This document shows positions 44,201 to 51,374 of a stretch of 64,000 nt of DNA, one piece after another. Both the position numbers and the translations under genes were made by a program. Every line of letters starts with the position of its first letter. Positions within the stretch are counted from its first letter, which is position 1. The notes beneath the pieces were generated by a model. That model saw only the letters and a list, made by a program, of their open reading frames with translations. It did no database searches and was not told the DNA's origin. The DNA is taken from the NCBI RefSeq assembly GCF_017875235.1, contig NZ_JAGGMI010000012.1:109037-173036 (forward strand), in the 5' to 3' direction. The DNA comes from Asticcacaulis solisilvae. Its GTDB lineage: Bacteria; Pseudomonadota; Alphaproteobacteria; Caulobacterales; Caulobacteraceae.

Positions 44201-46507
44201 GCCCAGCGCGATATTGCCCGCCTGGGCGGTCAGGCCGGTGAGGTTGAGCGCCGTGACATTGCCCAGCGTCACATTCTGGCCGGCCGCCGACACAGCGACA
44301 TCCGACTGGCTGGCCGTACCGCCGTTCAGCGCCGTCGTCATATTGACCGTGCCGGTCGAATTGAGCGTAAGCGCCTCGGTCCCCGTGGCGTCGCTGTTCG
44401 ATGTCAGGCTGCCAGAACCGAAGACGCCCACACCGGTAATCGTGACCGCGCCCTTGGCGCCTTGCGTGCCACCGACCGTGACCGTGCTGCTATCCGATGT
44501 CAGCGTGTAATCGCCGTCGACCGACACCGTGCCATTGACCGACAGGGTCGTGTCGGCGCGCACCGAGGCATTGGAGCTGCCGACACCGCCGTCGTCGGTC
44601 GCAATGCCGGCGACGGACACACTTCCGCTGGTCGAGCGGATCGTCAGGCCGTCCGTGACCGAAACCGTGCCCAGCGAGATGTCGCCGTCCAGGGCATTCA
44701 GGCCCGTCAGCGCCTTCGCGCTGACATTGCCGAGCATCACGTCCTGGTTGGCGGCGCTGATGTCGACATCCGATTGCCGGGCCGAACCGCCGTTCAGCGC
44801 CGTCGTCATGTTGATCGTGCCGGTCGAGCTCAGGACCAGATCGTCGAGGACACCGGTTCCGTCGCTGTCGGACGTCACGCTGCCCGAACCAGTGATGCCG
44901 ACACCGGTGATTTCGACCCTGCCCTTGGCGCCCTGGGTCCCCCCGATCGTGACGGCGCCCGTATCGGCCGTCACCGTGTAGTCGCCATCCACCGATACCG
45001 GGCCGTTGACCGACACAGTGGTGTCGGCACGTAAGGACGCATTGGAACTGCCCGCGCCGCCGTCGTCCGTCGTCACACCTGCCACCGACAGGCTGCCGTC
45101 CATGGATCGCAGTGTCAGGTTGTTAGTGACCGACACGGTCCCAAGCGCGATATCGCCGTCCTGGACACCCAACCCTGTCAGCGCCTTCGCGCTGATATTG
45201 CCAAGCGTGACGTCCTGGTTGACCGCGTCGATATCGACGTCCGACTGACGCGCGGCGCCGCCGTTCAGCGCCGTCGTCATATTGATCGTGCCGGTCGCCT
45301 TGAGTTCCAGCGCCTCGGTGCCTGTCCCGTCGCTGTTCGACGTCAGCGTCCCCGAACCCGACAGAGTCGTCCCGTCGATGACCACAGTGCCTTTGGCGCC
45401 TTGTGTCCCACCCAGCGTGATCGCCGCGCCTGAGACACGGTAATCGCCGTCGGCCGTGACATTGCCGGTTTGCGACACGTCGCCCGGAGCGGTGACGATG
45501 ACGTCGCCACCCGCGGTCAGCGCACCAGCCGAAACGATATCGGCCGCCGAGGTCGTGCCCGATGGCGTAAAGTTCAGCGAGGCGTGGCTGCCCGAGATCG
45601 CATCGGCGCCGACCGACAGGATGATACGCCCACCGACATCGACGGCTTCGAGCGTGGCGCCGGAATCGACGCCCAGCAGGGTGTCGGTGATATTGGCGGC
45701 GCCGGCCAGTATGATGGAGTTCGCCTCAAGCTGGCCCGTCGCGCCGACCGTGACCTTTGCGGTCGCGAGCGTCGTGCCGGCGGCAACATCGATGCCAAGA
45801 GGACTGCCCGGAGTGAAGCTGAAGGTGACGTCACGTGCGGCGATCAGGGCGATGTCGCCGCCCGTCGCCGTCATGGCGCCATTGGCGGTGATGATCTGCC
45901 CCGCCGCGCCGACCGAGCCCGGATTGGTGAGGTCGCCGGCCGTCACCGTGCCGCCGAAGCCGATTTCGCCGTTGGCCACCCAGGTGGCGTCGGCCGCGCC
46001 GGCGCTGTCGATGCCGTCGCGCAGCCGGTAGGTCGCGCTGGTGAAGTCGCTATTGGCCATGTTCAGCGTCGAAACGAAGAACGAGCCGGTGTTGACCGTC
46101 GAGCCGTTGCCGAACATGACGCCGTTCGGATTGAGCAGCCACACGGCGATATTCTTGTCCGAACTTAGCGTGCCGTCGATGACCGACTGGCCGCCGCCGA
46201 CCGCCACGCGGTTGAGCACCGACATGTTCGTGACCGTGCCGCCATTGTCGAAATGGACTTCGTTGCCGGCGCCGATGTTGAAGGCCGCCCAGTCGATGAC
46301 CGTATCCGTGGCATTCAGCGTCACCGTCATGTTGGTGTCGGCTGGCGCGGGTACCGGGATCGTCGGCGCGCCCACCGTGCCCGTGCCGCCCGTCGGCAGG
46401 TCCTGGCCGTGTACGGCGCCGGACAGGCTCCACACGACAAGCAGGGCCGTCGTGCCGGACAAAAGCCTGCGGTTACGGAACGCTTGGGACGGCTGGTGGG
46501 CACTCAT
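35240..46507 (-). CDS. two-partner secretion exoprotein TpsA (filamentous haemagglutinin family)
   Basis: 3755 residues. The ATG at 46507 has a consensus TAAGGAG 8 bases upstream. A signal peptide (about 1-35, ending VHGQ) is followed by the TPS domain (about 45-230) with FNIGAGNEVHFDN and the NPNG motif (126-129, WLLNPNGVMFG), the site recognised by TpsB. The remainder is Gly/Ala/Thr/Ser-rich and should fold into a very long beta-helix; two arrays of about 155-residue repeats are annotated separately. Two Pro/Ala/Gly-rich interruptions (one with a CC pair) break the helix. The C-terminus has four Cys (NGCVVG, TACLS, NCDPAVSACP) but no toxin or pretoxin motif, so an adhesin or biofilm exoprotein rather than CdiA. 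It lies between tpsB and the CHAT protease. Confidence 0.94.
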   Translation of the reverse strand: MSAHQPSQAFRNRRLLSGTTALLVVWSLSGAVHGQDLPTGGTGTVGAPTIPVPAPADTNMTVTLNATDTVIDWAAFNIGAGNEVHFDNGGTVTNMSVLNRVAVGGGQSVIDGTLSSDKNIAVWLLNPNGVMFGNGSTVNTGSFFVSTLNMANSDFTSATYRLRDGIDSAGAADATWVANGEIGFGGTVTAGDLTNPGSVGAAGQIITANGAMTATGGDIALIAARDVTFSFTPGSPLGIDVAAGTTLATAKVTVGATGQLEANSIILAGAANITDTLLGVDSGATLEAVDVGGRIILSVGADAISGSHASLNFTPSGTTSAADIVSAGALTAGGDVIVTAPGDVSQTGNVTADGDYRVSGAAITLGGTQGAKGTVVIDGTTLSGSGTLTSNSDGTGTEALELKATGTINMTTALNGGAARQSDVDIDAVNQDVTLGNISAKALTGLGVQDGDIALGTVSVTNNLTLRSMDGSLSVAGVTTDDGGAGSSNASLRADTTVSVNGPVSVDGDYTVTADTGAVTIGGTQGAKGRVEITGVGITGSGSVTSDSDGTGVLDDLVLSSTGTINMTTALNGGSARQSDVDISAANQDVMLGNVSAKALTGLNALDGDISLGTVSVTDGLTIRSTSGSVSVAGIATDDGGVGSSNASVRADTTLSVNGTVSVDGDYTLTSDSSTVTVGGTQGAKGAVTITGVGVFGSGSLTSNSDATGTEALTLNSTGTVNMTTALNGGTASQSDVAVSAAGQNVTLGNVTALNLTGLTAQAGNIALGTVAVKGDLNLRSTSGSLSATAITADDGVSGGAVSDATVRAATNLAVSGNVSVEGDYAATADAGRVTLGGTQGAGGKVTVQGATATFNALALTANKNDALTTGDAAGALSVTAAGGITLTGSGTTLKGGTTTGHFTDVSVDGAASGTGNVTIAGNAVELSAITTTGNIEITAVDSIAGVTATAPDLKATGADTSVKAAAGTTLTVGDVEAGDGTGATPPSPQVDLDAKSITAGAVNARDGAADLHASDGDVTATSVAAKGNATVQADAATVLAANIRIDSVTTTDGDVALTANTGDITGELSTARLSATAGGESSTVTISAQTGKANLGTIAAGTGTAAAAVTDQIGVTAEEIDVTSATANDGDVMLTTQVATGTSITVGSADGGRHVDIDAKTTATAGNLTSGSGDVTVAAVSTATVTGNVTAGADSGATGNYNVTGSAIQLGANAATRLQQARGLVRIHATGDIDGLGTLALTADSNNSGQEPLLLESDSGTINFASTSNLRGGTGRHSKVGIFMGDATKDLTLGGVQARGLYKLAGTGGAEAFLTNLNHSGSVTLGDTSLRNTLSITSSGTISALSKIVVSGTGQGLFLDGAAITANGDLAAQGNVDLNANTITATNIYSNRNIETSGNSLDADLVQALGDVTDTTLLGSVTAITAGTAAPAPYMADVDADTGAGGGPVTDCCDATPAAPGAVAGAGDIILTKQAVDVGTLDAARDLTVTATVGTVTIATSGTAGRDATVTAETSADIGTLEATSRNLSVTAGDTVSVTNGGIDLTAATAGQDVTLSARNGDIKVSTVTADRHVQIENTDRGGTTGDIEIATAVRASDNNSVDGNATVKSADDIRLAEVSAERGNVAITAAGDITGNATTGTPASIDDYGRGDVSSGVSGDATTRDKTILVESTGGRIKLAAITAGDGPATASTGVTQITVTAQGVDLISVTARDGGVELTANDAGNDLSAGAVTAADDIDLESVRSILTNTVSSTAGDIRVTADTGDISGMGGGATAAAMTASGESQSITVSAVNGTARLGDLTAGSGSVSATVTPDQIKVMAKTINFGTAKAWAKDGGLTLSATAGDVTLGTGEARSEASITASDDVQLDGLTTHEGDAVVQATGGDVTGQAATHANIAAGNDVQVTSGGLSQLDTLSAGRNIEIVATGSAEVVGDVTAGSSVSGGGYDVRGQSVTLGKATSGAVNQKATGLVRVAASGGNVTGRGDLTLTSDSDGSAPHGAPVLLEAVNGAVVFGTGTTVQGGPDRTGRVGIKVGAGQAVTLGTVNARAIDGLSGAVGSETFTAGLNTTADISFGTVFVRNGLSLTTTAGNITTGGITVSGANQGAKLTASGATRDITVSGDLSAQGDVVLNAGRDIALADTRSHAGNVELASGRAITGDDLGAAGKVALTATGSVTFTSLASGVTGPATPDASDPGAGAAAGAAGTLALPTGSAAATPAGDAAPLATNSHISVDANAITLGSAVAAKNLTLASRTDVRVDTATATGGAVSITADAGDVSGRTIAPAGDSRLLDGFGRTQITARGHGQTITVTATTGNIQTGTVTAGDGLGAAVADQVTLTAGKAIDANVAGGVDAKDGNVRLLAKDGSITVPTVKARKAAKLTTQKIAASSTDLAADSVTTTDGHIELSSAGMIGGTGAGRMDVTAGGAGSTVVVTASGNALLGDVAAGSGTLSPALTGDGVTITAADIDAETVLAKDGGVTLTATGSDVTATSITGSTYAEISAQDAVTADLVQADSQHIDVEAITGDITIATGDAGTGVTLLAGGNVRTDSLTAAGGNISVTAASGDVSGLARSPAANDGRLLTGFEHTDMTASGDIGVQGADVQLGTADAGAALTVTASKGAEVTDALSVGAATIEAGQTATVAAVESAGADVNVKGAAANIKTATAKTTLTVEATGGDLELTTGMADGAATLTASGNADVTLLTAGGAASVTAGQTATLASIESTGSDVSVKGGITNVTTANAGGNLAVEATAGNTTLDTGTSVGTGEVKATGDATILTSLIAGGAASLDAGGVAKAARIDSTGAGVAVTGASVDVTQTAAKSTLTIEATGGDIDLGTGTADGAATLTASGNADVASLTSGGAASVTAGQTATVASVESIGSNVSVTGGTVKITTAKANKALAVQATAGDATLGTGTAGETADVKASADATILTSLIAGGTASLNAGGVAKAARIDSTGAGVTIKGASADITQTAANTTLAIETTGGDLKLGTGSAGTTATVAASGNADVISLVSGNAANVLAGQTAMVASIESTGSDASVKGASVDVTGAKAGGKLAVEATAGSATLGSGTAGGAADVKASGDATVTTALTAGDAASLGAGGVAKAARIDSTGANVAIKGASVDVTHTAAKTTLVAEATGGNLKLGTGQAVTTATLTASGNTDVTTLSAGGNVGVTAGQTATLGSAESTGGDLTVKGQAVAVTVAKAGGRLAMEATAGNAALGSGDVAGTSDVKSSGNTTIQVYLRGGGTATVTAGGAAQVAEVRSTGGDVLVTGASIATTTANAGGVLKLSASSGGVTLGTGTAAGAATLETTGTNGDVAVTGGLTARGVTVKSAGNAQLAATTSTGDVNVTAANAIQTQGISAAGQAVTLDASDADIAGDVTARTITVAARRTLRLGSNASGTGGFDLSETEVNRLKASGAGSMVALDAGTQDVAIGDLNWTLADPGTTAAIFTTARVDLTGRLVTDRAGTASGTTAARTVILGGAATDATATASVIRIASTAAAGGRIDVGGALLELRGGAIAAGQADDFLDDLGVNAGGTPLDADMVAANYVNQPSSTLYRSRLPYTDPLLVRAGSIKLKYKSFALFQNTGQGPANAGTKIGTSAVPGTIEIDPVAPPNAFAMFGEINEVIGSASALLGQNVIKIGAGASIQNTRINGCVVGAATACLSSSLVQPPLAVFDNSTMTILTAAAPDLSFDSVLSSNNEALFSDIAAPASALSDDANCDPAVSACPAASEKGTQ
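36560..38560 (-). repeat. tandem array of 465-bp (155-residue) units in tpsA C-terminal half
   Basis: The coded phrase AKAARIDSTGA recurs with its GATCC word at 37151, 37616 and 38081, exactly 465 bases apart. Three complete units are each exactly 155 residues and divide into two related halves of 77-78 residues (SIESTGSDVSVKG and RIDSTGAGVAVTG types). Diverged half-units extend the array on both sides. The units are similar but not identical. Confidence 0.85.
43980..45420 (-). repeat. array of about 470-bp (156-158-residue) units in tpsA N-terminal half
   Basis: The phrase GTQGAKG, with TTGGCGCC on the plus strand, occurs at 44454, 44925 and 45393 (471 and 468 bases apart), with a fourth diverged copy (GTQGAGG) near 43987. 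Each unit carries MTTALNGG, SDV, NVTLGN and DGDYT phrases in order. The array lies shortly after the TPS secretion domain. Confidence 0.8.
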
Positions 46508-46565
46508 AGCGTGTACTCCTTAGGCATTTTGCCAATCTTGACCGGTCAGGCGGGACTCTGGCCTG

Positions 46566-48362
46566 TCAGTTCGGGCGCGGCAGGAATTGTGTGGTAAGCG
46601 AGAACATGACACGGCCCGGCGGGACCTCGCTGTCGATCGACAAAGCCTTGTCGAGCGGCTGCGCGTACATCAGGTCAAAGACAAGGCGGCCGGGTAGGAA
46701 GACGCGCAGCCCCCCGCCCCACGATTCCAGCGTGCGGCCGTTCTCGGTCGATCCGGAATCCTGGTTCCATACCGTCACCGAGTCGTAGAAGGTGAAGACT
46801 TCGCCGTTCAGCGGCGTGTTGGATGGCCAGCTGGCGCGGAGTTCGCCGCGCAGTCCGATGGCGCTGTCACCGCTGTTGGCGCCGGGGTCGTAACCACGGC
46901 CGATGTTCAGGTTGCCGACGGAAAACTCTTCGTAGCTCAGGAGCGGATTATCCGCCCACTGACCACGCACAGTGCCTGCCAGCGTCACCCAGCGCCCAAG
47001 GCCGATCGAGGCGTCGGCATCGAAGCGCGCGACCGTCGCCTGCGAATTGCCCTCCGACCGTGACGGGGTAAAGCCGTCCTTTGACGCAACCGGGCCGTTG
47101 GTCGGAACGGCCGTCGCGTCGAACAGGTCCGTGCCCTTGCGCAGTTCCAGCGCCGCCCGGCCCTGCAATGCACCGCCGAAGAACACTTCCGGATACCGCA
47201 TTTCGCCCTGGACGCGCGCATAGGCGACGCTCAGCTTGTCGAGGTTCAGGTTGGCGACGGGGCCCGTACCGTGGATCCGTGTCTTCTGCTCGATCACCTC
47301 CAGGCCGGTCGCGATGCCGACCGTGTGCCGCATCGACCGGATCAGCGGCATGCGGAATTCGACCTCGGCGATGGATGACCGGGTCCGCAGGTCCAGCCCC
47401 TCGAGCTCCGGCCGCGAACTGGCGGCGATGAAGCTGCCGCCGATCACCGCGCCGCTGCGGCCGACCGACATGGCGTGGCCCACCTGCACGATCTGCTGTT
47501 CCTGGGGATCGAGCGTGCTTGACAGGCCCAGATAGGTGACGTCGCCGTGCCCGGTCACGCCGTAGATTTCCGTGCGGGCATAGACGGCCTCGGGGCCAAC
47601 TTCGCGCGAACCGTAATTCTGGGCATTGACCATCACATTGTACGGAATGGTGGTCAGGGTCAGGTCGCCAATGACCGCGCCCGGCGTCGTTCCGGCCGAG
47701 CGCAGCGACAGGCTGACGTCCATCCCGGGCACATCGCCGATCAGAAGAAGAATGCGTTCGGCGTCAAACTGGTTGAGCGGGTCGAGCGCCTGCAGCTGGG
47801 CGATGCGGGCATCGAGCAGGTCGCGGTACTTGCCGGCGTCGCCATGGACGCGGATTTCCGTAATGTGCGCCGTGACGACGAGCAGATGCAGCACGCCTCC
47901 CGACAGGTCCTGCGCGCGAATCTGGACCGAGGCGACATAGCCGGAATTGCGCAGCAGGTAGCTGGCGCGGTCGCGCATCTCGCAGACATTGGCCACCGGC
48001 TGCTCGCCCTGGGTCAGGGGCGCGAAACCGTCAAGCACCTCGGCGATGTCCGGCGCCAGGGCGGAGCCACCGGGGCCTTCAAAGGCAACGGCGTTGATCG
48101 CAACGCGGTGCGGCGACGTGCTCAGGGCGCAGGGCGCCGGTTCGAACGCCTTGGCCTGATCGACCCTGACACGCGGCGCGGACAAGGGCGCCGGCGTGCC
48201 CGGCTTTTCGATCTCTTCACGCGTCGGCAGTTGCGGCTCTGTCGCGCCCGGCGGCGCGCTGCCAGGGGGTACGATCTGTGCCCAGGCACTTCCGCAACCC
48301 GCCATCGAGGCCACGGCCATGAGCGCAAGTGTCAGGCTATGTCGGGTGTCGTTCTGACGCAT
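46566..48362 (-). CDS. two-partner secretion outer-membrane transporter TpsB (ShlB/FhaC family)
   Basis: About 598 residues from the ATG at 48362, preceded by a GGGGG ribosome-binding stretch; an upstream extension has no signal-peptide sense. The signal peptide ends near GSAWA/Q (28). A Pro-rich segment leads to two POTRA domains (about 75-235) with the ShlB-type features INAVAFEGP and the NVCEMRDRASYLLRNSGYVAS block. The C-terminal 16-strand barrel (about 240-598) contains VGNLNIGRGYDPG, the L6-loop motif. It should secrete the neighbouring TpsA, which begins 58 bases downstream. It heads the unit that continues through tpsA and the CHAT gene, and is divergent from the cytochrome c gene. 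Confidence 0.94.
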   Translation of the reverse strand: MRQNDTRHSLTLALMAVASMAGCGSAWAQIVPPGSAPPGATEPQLPTREEIEKPGTPAPLSAPRVRVDQAKAFEPAPCALSTSPHRVAINAVAFEGPGGSALAPDIAEVLDGFAPLTQGEQPVANVCEMRDRASYLLRNSGYVASVQIRAQDLSGGVLHLLVVTAHITEIRVHGDAGKYRDLLDARIAQLQALDPLNQFDAERILLLIGDVPGMDVSLSLRSAGTTPGAVIGDLTLTTIPYNVMVNAQNYGSREVGPEAVYARTEIYGVTGHGDVTYLGLSSTLDPQEQQIVQVGHAMSVGRSGAVIGGSFIAASSRPELEGLDLRTRSSIAEVEFRMPLIRSMRHTVGIATGLEVIEQKTRIHGTGPVANLNLDKLSVAYARVQGEMRYPEVFFGGALQGRAALELRKGTDLFDATAVPTNGPVASKDGFTPSRSEGNSQATVARFDADASIGLGRWVTLAGTVRGQWADNPLLSYEEFSVGNLNIGRGYDPGANSGDSAIGLRGELRASWPSNTPLNGEVFTFYDSVTVWNQDSGSTENGRTLESWGGGLRVFLPGRLVFDLMYAQPLDKALSIDSEVPPGRVMFSLTTQFLPRPN

Positions 48363-48386
48363 TTTCGCCCCCACGGGTGTCTCGAA

Positions 48387-48408
48387 CAGCCACTTTTCCC
48401 AATGGCTG
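48387..48408. repeat. 6-bp inverted repeat upstream of tpsB
   Basis: CAGCCA (48387-48392) and TGGCTG (48403-48408) flank a 10-base loop, 24 bases before the tpsB start. It could be an operator or a 5' UTR hairpin controlling the tps operon. The rest of the 48,363-48,607 gap is AT-rich compared with the coding sequence, as expected for divergent promoters. Confidence 0.35.
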
Positions 48409-48541
48409 CAAAACAATTGCCAAGTCTTTAATGTCAAAATTGCAATTCGTCTTTCTTAAGCCCAAATCAGGAAATCACAAAATGAATTATGAACTTGGTT
48501 ATCTGAAGTGCGGTAATTTAATACTTCCGGCCATGAATGCG

Positions 48542-48583
48542 TCACCATTGACGGTGATCATCGGCTTGGGTACTCATTACCCA
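48542..48583. promoter_or_regulatory. two adjacent dyads upstream of the cytochrome c gene
   Basis: TCACC...GGTGA (48542-48546/48553-48557) and TGGGTA-CTCAT-TACCCA (48567-48572/48578-48583) lie 25-66 bases before the cytochrome start. The second is a perfect 6-bp dyad with a 5-base spacer, like many helix-turn-helix operators. No regulator can be named. Confidence 0.35.
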
Positions 48584-48607
48584 CCAGCTTTTGTGTGAGA
48601 CACCGAA

Positions 48608-48991
48608 ATGACCACAATGACACGGATTCTTCTGGCGGCAGCCGCGACGGCGACCCTGACCCTGGCGCAGCCGGCCCTGGCAGATCCCGCCGGAGACGCG
48701 GTCGCCGGCAAGAAGGCCTATGCCGCCTGTGGCGTCTGCCATGCCGTTGTTGCCAACAAGAACGGCGTGGGCCCGTCCCTTTTCGGCATCGTCGGCAAGA
48801 CGGCCGGTTCGGCGCCGGGATTTAAATATTCCGACGCCATGAAGGCGGCGGGCAAGTGGACGCCGGAAAAGCTTGACGCCTTCCTGGCCGACCCCAAGAA
48901 GACCGTGCCGGGCAACAAGATGCCCTTTGCCGGCATGAAGGATCCCAAGCGCCGCGCCGATGTCGTGGCCTATATCCAGACCCTGAAATAA
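48608..48991 (+). CDS. cytochrome c2-type class I cytochrome c
   Basis: 127 residues (ATG at 48608; a second ATG at 48617 is possible). A signal peptide (about 1-25, PALA/D) is followed by a single class I c-type haem site CGVCH (Cys41, Cys44, His45), and axial Met105 in KMPFAGM. NGVGPSLFGIVGKTAGSAPGF-like and FLADPKKTVPG blocks match soluble cytochrome c2 (cytochrome c550-like) carriers, which move electrons from complex III to oxidases in the periplasm. It is a single-gene unit with a strong terminator downstream. Confidence 0.95.
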   Translation: MTTMTRILLAAAATATLTLAQPALADPAGDAVAGKKAYAACGVCHAVVANKNGVGPSLFGIVGKTAGSAPGFKYSDAMKAAGKWTPEKLDAFLADPKKTVPGNKMPFAGMKDPKRRADVVAYIQTLK

Positions 48992-49012
48992 TCGACAGGT
49001 CGGGACGAAATA

Positions 49013-49043
49013 AAAAAGGCGCTGCAACCGCAGGCGCCTTTTT
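49013..49043. terminator. bidirectional rho-independent terminator
   Basis: AAAAAGGCGC (49013-49022) and GCGCCTTTTT (49034-49043) are perfect complements around an 11-base loop, with A- and T-tracts at either side. It lies 22 bases after the cytochrome c stop and 21 bases past the convergent actP stop, so it can serve both. Confidence 0.9.
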
Positions 49044-49063
49044 CTGTTTCACGACTGACCGTG

Positions 49064-50725
49064 TTAATGATCCACGGCACCCGAGGCGCCGAGGCCCGTC
49101 TGCGAGCGGACGAACTGCGCGAAGAACTTTTCGCGCTCGGCCTTGGCCTTGGCAGAATTGTCCGTGACCGAGAACAGCCAGATTCCGGAAAAGGCTGCGA
49201 TCATGGCGAACAGGGCCGGGTATTTGTACGGGAAGATGGCAACCTCATGGTGCAGGACATCGACCCAGACGGTCGGGCTGAGCACGGTCAGCGTCAGGGC
49301 GGTGATCAGGCCCAGGGCACCGCCCAGTACCGCCCCGCGCGTCGTCAGCTTCGACCAGTACATGCTGAGGAACAGGATGGGGAAGTTGGTAGCTGCCGCC
49401 ACCGAGAAGGCCAGGCCCACCATGAAGGCGATGTTCTGCTGCTCGAAGACGACGCCCAGCACGATGGCCACGATCCCCAGCACCACCACAGCAACGCGTG
49501 AGACCGCCATCTGCGACTTTTCGTCGACATTGCCGCCACGGATGACGTGAGTATAGAGGTCGAGCGCCACCGACGAGGCCCCAGCCAGCGCCAGCCCCGC
49601 CACAACGGCCAGGATGGTCGCGAACGCTACGGCCGAGATGAAGCCCAGGAAGACATCGCCGCCTACGGCCTTGGCCAGGTGGACCGCCGCCATGTTGGAG
49701 CCGCCGAGCAATGCGCCCGTCGCATCCTTGAACGCCGGATTGGTGCCGACCAGAAGGATGGCGCCGAAGCCGATGACGAAGGTCAGGATATAGAAATAGC
49801 CGATGAAGCCCGTGGCGTAGAAGACCGACTTGCGCGCCTCCTTGGCATCGCTGACGGTGAAGAAACGCATCAGGATGTGCGGCAGGCCGGCCGTACCGAA
49901 CATCAGCGCCAGGCCAAGCGAAATAGCCGAGACGGGATCGGAGATCAGCACGCCGGGCGCCATGATCGCGCCGGCCTTGGGGTGGACCTCAACGGCCTTT
50001 TCGAACAGCTGGCTGAAGTCGAAATTGACCGATTTCATGACCATGACGGCCATGAAGGTAGCGCCGGACAATAGCATAACGGCCTTGATGATCTGAACCC
50101 AGGTCGTCGCCAGCATGCCTCCGAACAGCACATAGGCAACCATAAGGATACCGACCAGCACAACCGCGATCAGGTAGTCGAGGCCGAACAGGAGCTGGAT
50201 CAGCTTGCCCGCGCCCACCATCTGGGCGATCAGGTAGAAGGCCACGACCGTCAGCGACGACAGCGCCGACAGGAAGCGGATCGGCTTCTGGCCGAGGCGA
50301 TAGGAAGCGACATCCGAAAAGGTGAACTTGCCGAGATTACGCAGACGCTCGGCCATCAGGAACAGGATGATCGGCCAGCCGACCAGGAAGCCGATCGAAT
50401 AGATCAGGCCGTCGAAGCCCGAGGTAAAGACCTGCGCCGAAATGCCGAGGAAGGACGCCGCCGACATATAGTCGCCGGCGATCGCCAGGCCGTTCTGGAA
50501 GCCGGTGATCTTGCCCCCGGCGGTGTAATAATCCTTGGTCGAGGCCGAACGCTTGGACGCCCACCGCGTGATGCCCAGCGTCAGGAGCACGAAGGCCAGG
50601 AACATGCCGATGGCGATGTAGTTGATACCCTGCTTCTGCACTTCGCCATTGATGGAGTCGGCAATGGCCATGGCCGGCAGCGCAAAGACGACGCCCGCGG
50701 CCAGAACGATACGCGAGGTCTTCAT
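49064..50725 (-). CDS. actP: acetate/cation symporter ActP (SSS family)
   Basis: 553 residues with about 13 hydrophobic segments. [31 protein letters not shown], in two pieces, is the ActP signature of the sodium:solute symporter family, and [19 protein letters not shown] follows. It takes up acetate and other short monocarboxylates with a cation. The start overlaps the DUF485 stop (ATGA, 50722-50725), the usual yjcH-actP arrangement, so the two are co-translated. The N-terminal hydrophobic stretch ([23 protein letters not shown]) resembles a signal peptide, as in E. coli ActP. Confidence 0.94.
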   Translation of the reverse strand: MKTSRIVLAAGVVFALPAMAIADSINGEVQKQGINYIAIGMFLAFVLLTLGITRWASKRSASTKDYYTAGGKITGFQNGLAIAGDYMSAASFLGISAQVFTSGFDGLIYSIGFLVGWPIILFLMAERLRNLGKFTFSDVASYRLGQKPIRFLSALSSLTVVAFYLIAQMVGAGKLIQLLFGLDYLIAVVLVGILMVAYVLFGGMLATTWVQIIKAVMLLSGATFMAVMVMKSVNFDFSQLFEKAVEVHPKAGAIMAPGVLISDPVSAISLGLALMFGTAGLPHILMRFFTVSDAKEARKSVFYATGFIGYFYILTFVIGFGAILLVGTNPAFKDATGALLGGSNMAAVHLAKAVGGDVFLGFISAVAFATILAVVAGLALAGASSVALDLYTHVIRGGNVDEKSQMAVSRVAVVVLGIVAIVLGVVFEQQNIAFMVGLAFSVAAATNFPILFLSMYWSKLTTRGAVLGGALGLITALTLTVLSPTVWVDVLHHEVAIFPYKYPALFAMIAAFSGIWLFSVTDNSAKAKAEREKFFAQFVRSQTGLGASGAVDH

Positions 50726-51036
50726 TGGCCGGCCTCCGCCAGGATTTCACGCACAGCGCGATCATAGGCGCCATTGGCCTTCCATACATAGATGCCGGTG
50801 AGGATGAAGGACAGGAAGATCAAACCAAGGCCGGCGGGAATCCCCCAGGTAATGACCATGCCCGGCTGAATAGGCTGGCCCAGCAGCTTGGGATCGAAAC
50901 CGATCAGGGTGATGAAGCCGTAATAGGCCAGCAGCATGATGATCGACAGCGTCCAGGCAAAGCGGCTGCGCCGTTTGACCAGGGCCTGGAATTTCGGGTT
51001 TTCATAGATGCGCCGATGGACGTCTTCCGTCGTCAT
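50722..51036 (-). CDS. DUF485 membrane protein (YjcH-like)
   Basis: 104 residues with two transmembrane helices (about 27-48 and 62-86). The N-terminal [20 protein letters not shown] pattern and the C-terminal [17 protein letters not shown] are typical of DUF485. Members are encoded with actP and probably help assembly or regulation of the symporter; the mechanism is unknown. It is the first gene of the pair, and the upstream gap contains the structured region at 51,113-51,180. Confidence 0.92.
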   Translation of the reverse strand: MTTEDVHRRIYENPKFQALVKRRSRFAWTLSIIMLLAYYGFITLIGFDPKLLGQPIQPGMVITWGIPAGLGLIFLSFILTGIYVWKANGAYDRAVREILAEAGQ

Positions 51037-51112
51037 GCCTTGCCCTTGTAGGTTATTTAGTACGGTTATTTTTGTTAAGCCACCATGACGGGACTTTGGT
51101 TCGCGGTCCAGC

Positions 51113-51180
51113 CCTTTCGGCTGTCAGGCGTGATTTGCCTGATAAACCGATATGCCGAAAGGCGTGCGGCGGTTTTCGGC
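51113..51180. promoter_or_regulatory. structured intergenic region with mutually exclusive stems
   Basis: CCTTTCGGC (51113-51121) is fully complementary to GCCGAAAGG (51154-51162), which encloses a second perfect stem TCAGGC/GCCTGA (51124-51129/51137-51142). The same GCCGAAA can instead pair with TTTCGGC (51174-51180). The region lies 77 bases upstream of the DUF485-actP start (minus) and about 195 upstream of the chemoreceptor start (plus). It may be an attenuator-like leader, or a set of protein-binding dyads. The rest of the 51,037-51,374 gap shows only a small CGCGG/CCGCG hairpin. Confidence 0.4.
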
Positions 51181-51361
51181 TTAAATGTCACGATAAATTA
51201 AAGGCCATCCCTGGACGCCGTGAGACCTGACGGTTTCCGGAGGTAGCGCTAACGGAAAATGCACGCGGCCTTCAGAACCGCGGCATCTGTTAACCACATT
51301 TTATTCATTGAAAATTTTACTGATGGAAGTTCGCACCGTGCCCGCAGAAAGCCAGGCGACA

Positions 51362-51368
51362 AAGGGAG
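51362..51368 (+). promoter_or_regulatory. ribosome-binding site that decides the chemoreceptor start
   Basis: AAGGGAG ends directly before an ATG at 51369, which is too close to be used; the next in-frame ATG at 51375 has a normal 6-base spacing and is chosen as the start. Confidence 0.7.
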
Positions 51369-51374
51369 ATGTTC

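Noticed and set aside
41786..45034. 1082-residue open frame on the plus strand, antisense to tpsA
   Set aside because: Its Arg/Gly/Ala/Asp-rich translation has no domain and follows from the GC-rich, repetitive codon pattern of tpsA, which has a signal peptide, TPS domain and NPNG motif in the opposite strand.
35240..46507. TpsA as a CdiA-type contact-dependent inhibition toxin
   Set aside because: No pretoxin/VENN motif, no C-terminal nuclease-like domain and no small immunity gene follow; the next gene is the CHAT protease.
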